From Pyrinomonadaceae bacterium (GTDB lineage: Bacteria; Acidobacteriota; Blastocatellia; Pyrinomonadales; Pyrinomonadaceae), in the NCBI GenBank assembly GCA_019186825.1, contig JABARP010000011.1, forward strand, positions 5,766-69,765: a stretch of DNA of 64,000 nucleotides, given 5' to 3'. Every line of letters begins with the position of its first letter. The stretch's first letter is position 1. Position numbers and translations under genes: made by a program. Below are positions 59,934 to 64,000 of this stretch, piece after piece. Below the pieces are notes generated by a model that was given only the letters and a program-made list of their open reading frames with translations, made no database searches and was not told the origin of the DNA.

Positions 59934-60419
59934 TTAGACCATCTTGTTGGCCTTCACGTCGTAGCCGGCCTTGACCGCTCCGCCGAGTGTACCATCGGGC
60001 TTCTGTTCCTTGTACTCGATCTCGATCTTTGCGAAGTTGAGCGAGACCTGATCGGAGGTTTCTGCGGCTCCGCCCATTCCGCCGGCATTGTACGATGACA
60101 CGAGGACGTCCGTAAAGGTGATCTTCTGGAACTCCTGCTGTTCTTTACCGGCCTTGCGAGCGGTGAGAACTGCCTTCTTGATGTGCGTACCGGTTGCACA
60201 GTTGAGCATGAGTTTCGGGGTCGCTTTGCTGCCTCTCATCGTGAAGTGGAAGTCCTGGAAAGTTGCCTTACCTGCACCGCCGCCGCCGCCGTGTCCCATC
60301 GTACCCGACTGGCTTACGCCCCACGAGAAGGATTCGACATCGATCTCGCCTTTGTGCTTATAGTCCTGGCTCTCGCCTTCGATGCCGTCAAGTTTGAGGA
60401 AATAATCTACTGTTGCCAT
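59934..60419 (-). CDS. hcp: Hcp tube protein (TssD)
   Basis: 161 residues. Begins ATVDYFLKLDGIEGESQDYKHKGEIDVESFSWGVSQ, then FHFTMRGSKATPKLMLNCATG and KAGKEQQEFQKITFTDVLVSSY, the Hcp pattern. Hexamers stack to the inner tube on which VgrG sits. It is bracketed by two hairpins and separated from tssC by 179 nt, a layout that would allow more hcp product than neighbours. Confidence 0.96.
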   Translation of the reverse strand: MATVDYFLKLDGIEGESQDYKHKGEIDVESFSWGVSQSGTMGHGGGGGAGKATFQDFHFTMRGSKATPKLMLNCATGTHIKKAVLTARKAGKEQQEFQKITFTDVLVSSYNAGGMGGAAETSDQVSLNFAKIEIEYKEQKPDGTLGGAVKAGYDVKANKMV

Positions 60420-60522
60420 TGCTTTGCTCCTTTTATCGAATCAGTTTTTGATAACGCCAACGAACACCTGCGATTCCATCGGCTTCAGATTAGAGACGCA
60501 CCCCGCAATATCTTTTTGCATT

Positions 60523-60557
60523 AGGGCCGGAACTTTTTTTCTTCCTCGTCCGGCCCT
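60523..60557 (-). promoter_or_regulatory. Hairpin in the tssC-hcp gap
   Basis: AGGGCCGGA (60523-60531) pairs with TCCGGCCCT (60549-60557) across a pyrimidine/purine loop. On the transcript it follows tssC and precedes hcp by about 100 nt. It lacks a T-run on the minus strand, so a processing or attenuation site is more likely than a terminator. Confidence 0.5.
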
Positions 60558-60598
60558 TATTGCCCCTCCTAATGCGGGAACGCCCCCGAAAGTTCAAC

Positions 60599-62086
60599 CT
60601 AGCCGTTCGCAGGCTGCGGCAGATCTGCAACAAGCCTCAATGAAACCGAGAGCTCGTCGAGCTGGAAGTGCGGCCTTAAGAAGGCAACAGCACGATAACA
60701 ACCCGGCTTTCCGGGGATCTCTGCAACGTCAACCCGTGCTTCCCTAAGCGGGTACTGGGCTTTTGTTGCCGGTGACGCCGTGTCGTCGTCCGTAACGTAG
60801 TTATTGATCCACTGGTTCAAGAACCGTTCGCAGTCCGTACGCGACATGAATGAACCGATCTTGTCACGCATCATTGCCTTCAGGTAATGTGCGAAACGCG
60901 AGACCGCGAAGATGTACTGAAGCTGTGTCGAGAGACGAGCATTAGCGTTCGCGGCATCAGAGTCGTATTTTTTCGCTTTGTTCGCGGATTGCGTACCGAA
61001 GAATGCTGCGTAATCGGTGTTCTTACAGTGAACGAGCGGGATAAAGCCGTTGTCGGCAAATTCCTTCTCCCGGCGGTCGGTGATCGCGACCTCGGTCGGA
61101 CACTTCATTGCCACTTCACCCTCGTCCGTCTCGAACGTATGGGTCGGAAGGCCCTGAACAAGGCCGCCGCCTTCGACGCCGCGGATCGCGACGCACCATC
61201 CGTACATCGAGAACGCCTCGGTCAAACAAGTGCCGAGTGCATACGCGGCATTGCCCCAGAGGTATTTCTTGTGGTCCTTACCGTCAACATCCTCTTCAAA
61301 ACGGAACGTTTCGGTGGGCTTGGTTGCCGCACCGTAGGGCTCGCGCATAAGGACGTGCGGCATGGTCAGGCCGACGTAACGCGAATCCTCAGACTCGCGG
61401 AAGCTCCGCCATTTCATATACTCGGTACGGTCGAAGATCTTCGCAACATCGCGGACCTCGGTCATTTCCGAATAGGTGTCCCAGCCGAACATTCCAGCCG
61501 ACGCCGCACTCAAGAACGGTGCATGGGCCGCGGCCGCGACCTGCGAGATGCTCTCAAGCAGCGACATATCCTGCGGGTGGTTGCCGAACTCGTAATCGCC
61601 GATCAAGGCACCGAACGGAGCACCGCCGAACGTGCCGTATTCTTCTTCGTAAACCTTTCGGAACATTGCCGACTGGTCGAATTCGAGTGCACGCTCGAAG
61701 TCCTTCAAAAGGTCCTTCTTGGTTGCGCTCATCACCTTGATCTTGAGCTGCGGGCTAACGAGCGAATTCTTCACCAGGTGATGAAGGCCGCGCCACGAAC
61801 CTTCCAGCTTTTGGAAATCTTCGTGGTGCATGATCTCGTTCATCTGAGCGGAAACGAGGCGGTCGATCTCGGCAATACGCGAATTGATCGCAACGTCCAT
61901 ATTCTTGGACATCGTCAACTCGCCGCTCATTACCTGCGAGACGAATTCGCCGATCATATCCTTCGCTTGTTCGCGTTGATAGTCGTCGCGCGCCATTCTG
62001 CCCTCGGTCAATATCTGATCGAGAACGCTAACGGACTCTTGCGTTTCAACGGTTTTGGCTGCTGATTCTTCTTTTGATTTGGCCAT
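60599..62086 (-). CDS. tssC: T6SS sheath large subunit TssC (VipB)
   Basis: 495 residues. DVAINSRIAEIDRLVSAQMNEIMHHEDFQKLEGSWRGLHHLV, GAPFGALIGDYEFGNHPQD, GLTMPHVLMREPYG, and NWINNYV near the end are diagnostic. With TssB it forms the contractile sheath. It starts 6 nt after tssB. Confidence 0.96.
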   Translation of the reverse strand: MAKSKEESAAKTVETQESVSVLDQILTEGRMARDDYQREQAKDMIGEFVSQVMSGELTMSKNMDVAINSRIAEIDRLVSAQMNEIMHHEDFQKLEGSWRGLHHLVKNSLVSPQLKIKVMSATKKDLLKDFERALEFDQSAMFRKVYEEEYGTFGGAPFGALIGDYEFGNHPQDMSLLESISQVAAAAHAPFLSAASAGMFGWDTYSEMTEVRDVAKIFDRTEYMKWRSFRESEDSRYVGLTMPHVLMREPYGAATKPTETFRFEEDVDGKDHKKYLWGNAAYALGTCLTEAFSMYGWCVAIRGVEGGGLVQGLPTHTFETDEGEVAMKCPTEVAITDRREKEFADNGFIPLVHCKNTDYAAFFGTQSANKAKKYDSDAANANARLSTQLQYIFAVSRFAHYLKAMMRDKIGSFMSRTDCERFLNQWINNYVTDDDTASPATKAQYPLREARVDVAEIPGKPGCYRAVAFLRPHFQLDELSVSLRLVADLPQPANG

Positions 62087-62092
62087 TTTCTC

Positions 62093-62608
62093 TTATTCCT
62101 CCTTACCGTCGATGCCAAGCTCGCTGCTGATGGCCTTTTGTTTTTCGGCGTTCGCGATAAGGTCTTCGAGCATTGACTCGAGCTTATCGTTTCCATCCAT
62201 TTTCGACCTTAGGTCGGCAAGGCGCTGGCGGGCTTCTACAAGCTTACGCAGCGGTTCGACCTGTTGGACGATCCTGTCCGGCTCAAAGTCTTCGATATCC
62301 TTGAAGCGAAGCTCGATCCCCATTTTGCTGCCGTCATCCTGCAGCTTATTGTCGATCGTATAAGCAAGACGCGGGGCCATGCCGGCGAGGACCTGATTGA
62401 AATTATCCGGGTCAATTTCGACGAACTTTCTATTCTTAAGTCCTGGGAGCGGCTCTTCCGGCTTTCCGACGAAATCGCCGAATACACCGACGACAAACGG
62501 CAGTTCCTTGAGCTCGATCGCTCCGCCGACCTCTACATCGTACGTGATCTGCACGCGCGGCGGGCGAACCCTGTCGATCTTGTGCTGCAAACTTTCCTTC
62601 TTAGGCAT
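62093..62608 (-). CDS. tssB: T6SS sheath small subunit TssB (VipA)
   Basis: 171 residues. RPPRVQITYDVEVGGAIELKELPFVVGVFGDFVG and FVEIDPDNFNQVLAGMAPRLAYTI are the family marks. It intertwines with TssC in the sheath. A GGAGAC Shine-Dalgarno and a small hairpin (CCCCGGTTTCGGGG) lie upstream in the gap to tssA. Confidence 0.95.
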   Translation of the reverse strand: MPKKESLQHKIDRVRPPRVQITYDVEVGGAIELKELPFVVGVFGDFVGKPEEPLPGLKNRKFVEIDPDNFNQVLAGMAPRLAYTIDNKLQDDGSKMGIELRFKDIEDFEPDRIVQQVEPLRKLVEARQRLADLRSKMDGNDKLESMLEDLIANAEKQKAISSELGIDGKEE

Positions 62609-62695
62609 TGTTTTGTTGTCTCCTTATAAAATTCTCTGTCCCCGAAACCGGGGCAAAATTACTTGTACGATCTTTGCGTTACACGATACGGCATC

Positions 62696-63895
62696 TTACC
62701 ACTCGTCAGCTGGCGGTGCCTCAGTGCTCGCCTCCTCCGGAGTTTCTTCGTAACCGGTGTCCCATCCGCCGGAAGATGCTCCTCCGCCGCCCAGGCCGAG
62801 CGTCTCGCGAAGCTGGCCGAGCACATTATCATCCTTAATTACCTCTTCAAGCCAGTTCTCAAGCGGCATATTGCCCCATTTGACCGCTCGCTGCACTAGG
62901 TAGGAGACAGGCGAGTGCGGTTCGGTCTTCTGAAAGAACGCGGCAACCTCTTCGAGGCGTCTGAGAGCCTCTGGACGGCCTTTTATCGGGCCGGAACCGA
63001 TACCGGTCGACCCCGACGAACTGCCTTCTTCCTCATCGCTCCACGACCCATTCTCGTCGGCGGTATCTGCCGGATCCGGCTCTTCGACCCGCTTCCGCTC
63101 GAGAAGCTTCTTGATCTGTCCGCCGACCTCATCCAGAGATTTTCTCAACGTAGAGAGGCCCGGCATCTGATTTCGCTCGTACTTGGCCTCGATCGCCGAA
63201 TTCAGCTCGTCGCTTGCCGCTCGGCATTCGTCGAACGTAAATTGCAGTTCCTCGCAAAACGCCCTGCGAGTTGACGCCACAGCCGCCTTCCATTTATCGG
63301 CGGTCGTGCGGTTTTCGCGTTCTGCCTGCGCGCGGAGGTCGTTCCAGCGTGCTTGGGCTTCTTCGTCCAGCGAACCAAGGTTCGCCGGTATGTCGAAACG
63401 CTTCGCATCCTGCCAATCATTAAAGCTAAGGCCCGCACCTGCCGTGATCGGCACATCGCGTATCGCCCTCGCGGCATTGCTCTCAAGCCACGAAACGGCG
63501 TTCGCACGGCCTTCCTGATCGTTGTCTTCGATGACCGGAAAGGCTCCGTCCCAGTAGTTTTCGTGAAGGCCCGTCATCAGCTTCAAGCTATCTCGAAGCC
63601 CCGCAAACCCGTGCAAATTGATGAGAGCTTCGCCAAGCCATGCCGCGATCTGAAGGTCTTTGGAAAGCGTTGTGAGGGCGTTCACGGCGACCTCGACGAC
63701 CTTACGGTAGTCTGCCGTCTTCAATTCTGTCTGCCATTCGCCTTGCGCAACGTCTATATCAGCACGCCTTGCCTCGGCGATCTCGTCGTAAATGCCCGAA
63801 TATCGCAGGCTGTCGCCGCCGGGATTTTCGTCGGAAATGGGCGCAAGAAGGGCGTCCAGGTCAATAACTGGCGGTATTGGGGTTACATCGCTCAT
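62696..63895 (-). CDS. tssA: T6SS cap/assembly protein TssA
   Basis: 399 residues from the ATG at 63895 (AGGAGAG upstream). The N-terminal ImpA domain reads DLDALLAPISDENPGGDSLRYSGIYDEIAEARR; a middle acidic, Ser-rich linker (DEEEGSSSGSTGIG) and a C-terminal helical part (RRLEEVAAFFQKTEPHSPVSYLVQRAVKWGNMPLENWLEEVI) complete the short TssA form. It primes sheath polymerisation. It is the first T6SS gene seen; tssK/L/M must lie beyond the window. Confidence 0.92.
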   Translation of the reverse strand: MSDVTPIPPVIDLDALLAPISDENPGGDSLRYSGIYDEIAEARRADIDVAQGEWQTELKTADYRKVVEVAVNALTTLSKDLQIAAWLGEALINLHGFAGLRDSLKLMTGLHENYWDGAFPVIEDNDQEGRANAVSWLESNAARAIRDVPITAGAGLSFNDWQDAKRFDIPANLGSLDEEAQARWNDLRAQAERENRTTADKWKAAVASTRRAFCEELQFTFDECRAASDELNSAIEAKYERNQMPGLSTLRKSLDEVGGQIKKLLERKRVEEPDPADTADENGSWSDEEEGSSSGSTGIGSGPIKGRPEALRRLEEVAAFFQKTEPHSPVSYLVQRAVKWGNMPLENWLEEVIKDDNVLGQLRETLGLGGGGASSGGWDTGYEETPEEASTEAPPADEW

Positions 63896-64000
63896 CAAGT
63901 TGACAGCTCTCCTCGCCGTAAAAAAGGACGGGTGGAATAATACGTTGCCGAAGTTCCTTCATTCTACTACGAAAACTAAAAAAATGGCACAAAAAATCCG
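63896..64000 (-). other. Upstream region of tssA, edge of window
   Basis: About 100 nt, AT-rich compared with the genes, with homopolymer A/T tracts. It contains the tssA ribosome site (AGGAGAG about 63908-63915) but no promoter I can support and no gene start. Confidence 0.6.

Noticed and set aside
60887..62065. A 392-aa open frame antisense to tssC
   Set aside because: It mirrors a strongly conserved gene; no family pattern or ribosome site supports it.

Overview
The window reads as a gene-dense chromosomal segment of a Gram-negative bacterium of moderate-to-high GC (roughly mid-50s % by eye). The best guess is Acidobacteriota, possibly the Blastocatellia/Pyrinomonadaceae side. The reasons are an outer-membrane/lipid A cluster (bamA, skp, fabZ, lpxA), a fused KGD-type 2-oxoglutarate dehydrogenase, a Bacillus-like three-gene succinate dehydrogenase, many secreted proteins of unknown role, and a type VI secretion (T6SS) locus. 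No rRNA or tRNA gene was seen, so this placement is inference.

Layout. 0-10.5 kb (minus strand): a NADH:quinone oxidoreductase run, nuoA-B-C-D-E-F, with the 5' end of nuoG at the window edge. It is interrupted by a secreted hypothetical, a hicB/hicA pair whose hicA is frameshifted, three secreted proteins (LCAT-like lipase, triple beta/gamma-crystallin protein, alpha/beta hydrolase), a tiny ribosomal protein THX gene and a DUF1579 protein. 10.7-14.7 kb (plus): a hypothetical, then thiS, thiG, moaD and moaE interleaved with a DUF433/DUF5615 toxin-antitoxin-like pair and a nucleotidyltransferase. 14.7-17.7 kb: a SpoIVB-like S55 peptidase and a hydrolase-fold protein with Glu in place of the nucleophile. 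17.7-19.0 kb: a gene-free repeat island with several repeat classes. 19.0-25.5 kb: ribH, nusB, an exported hypothetical, kgd and a CapA-family protein.

25.5-29.6 kb holds the most intriguing locus: two unrecognised proteins, a divergent ATP-dependent polynucleotide ligase and an archaeo-eukaryotic-type primase fused to a HAD phosphatase-like domain, all co-directional and tightly packed. It looks like a self-contained nucleic-acid end-processing or repair cassette that lacks a recognisable Ku. 29.6-31.3 kb: a STAS protein and a GAF/HD-GYP regulator. 31.3-35.8 kb: a LysR regulator divergent from sdhCAB, with an intrinsic terminator after sdhB. 36-41.8 kb: bamA, skp, fabZ, a small membrane protein, lpxA and a zinc-ribbon protein. 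41.9-49.1 kb: an FHA-TM-VanY-like fusion, a giant NorD-like VWA protein and two overlapping PQQ-type sugar dehydrogenase genes.

49.1-64 kb (minus): a T6SS operon in transcription order tssA-tssB-tssC-hcp-tssE-tssF-tssG-clpV-(caspase-like protein)-vgrG-(lipoprotein)-PAAR. VgrG carries a C-terminal HExxH metallopeptidase-like extension, the adjacent lipoprotein is a candidate immunity or accessory factor, and hcp is bracketed by two strong hairpins. The membrane complex (tssJ/K/L/M) is not in the window.
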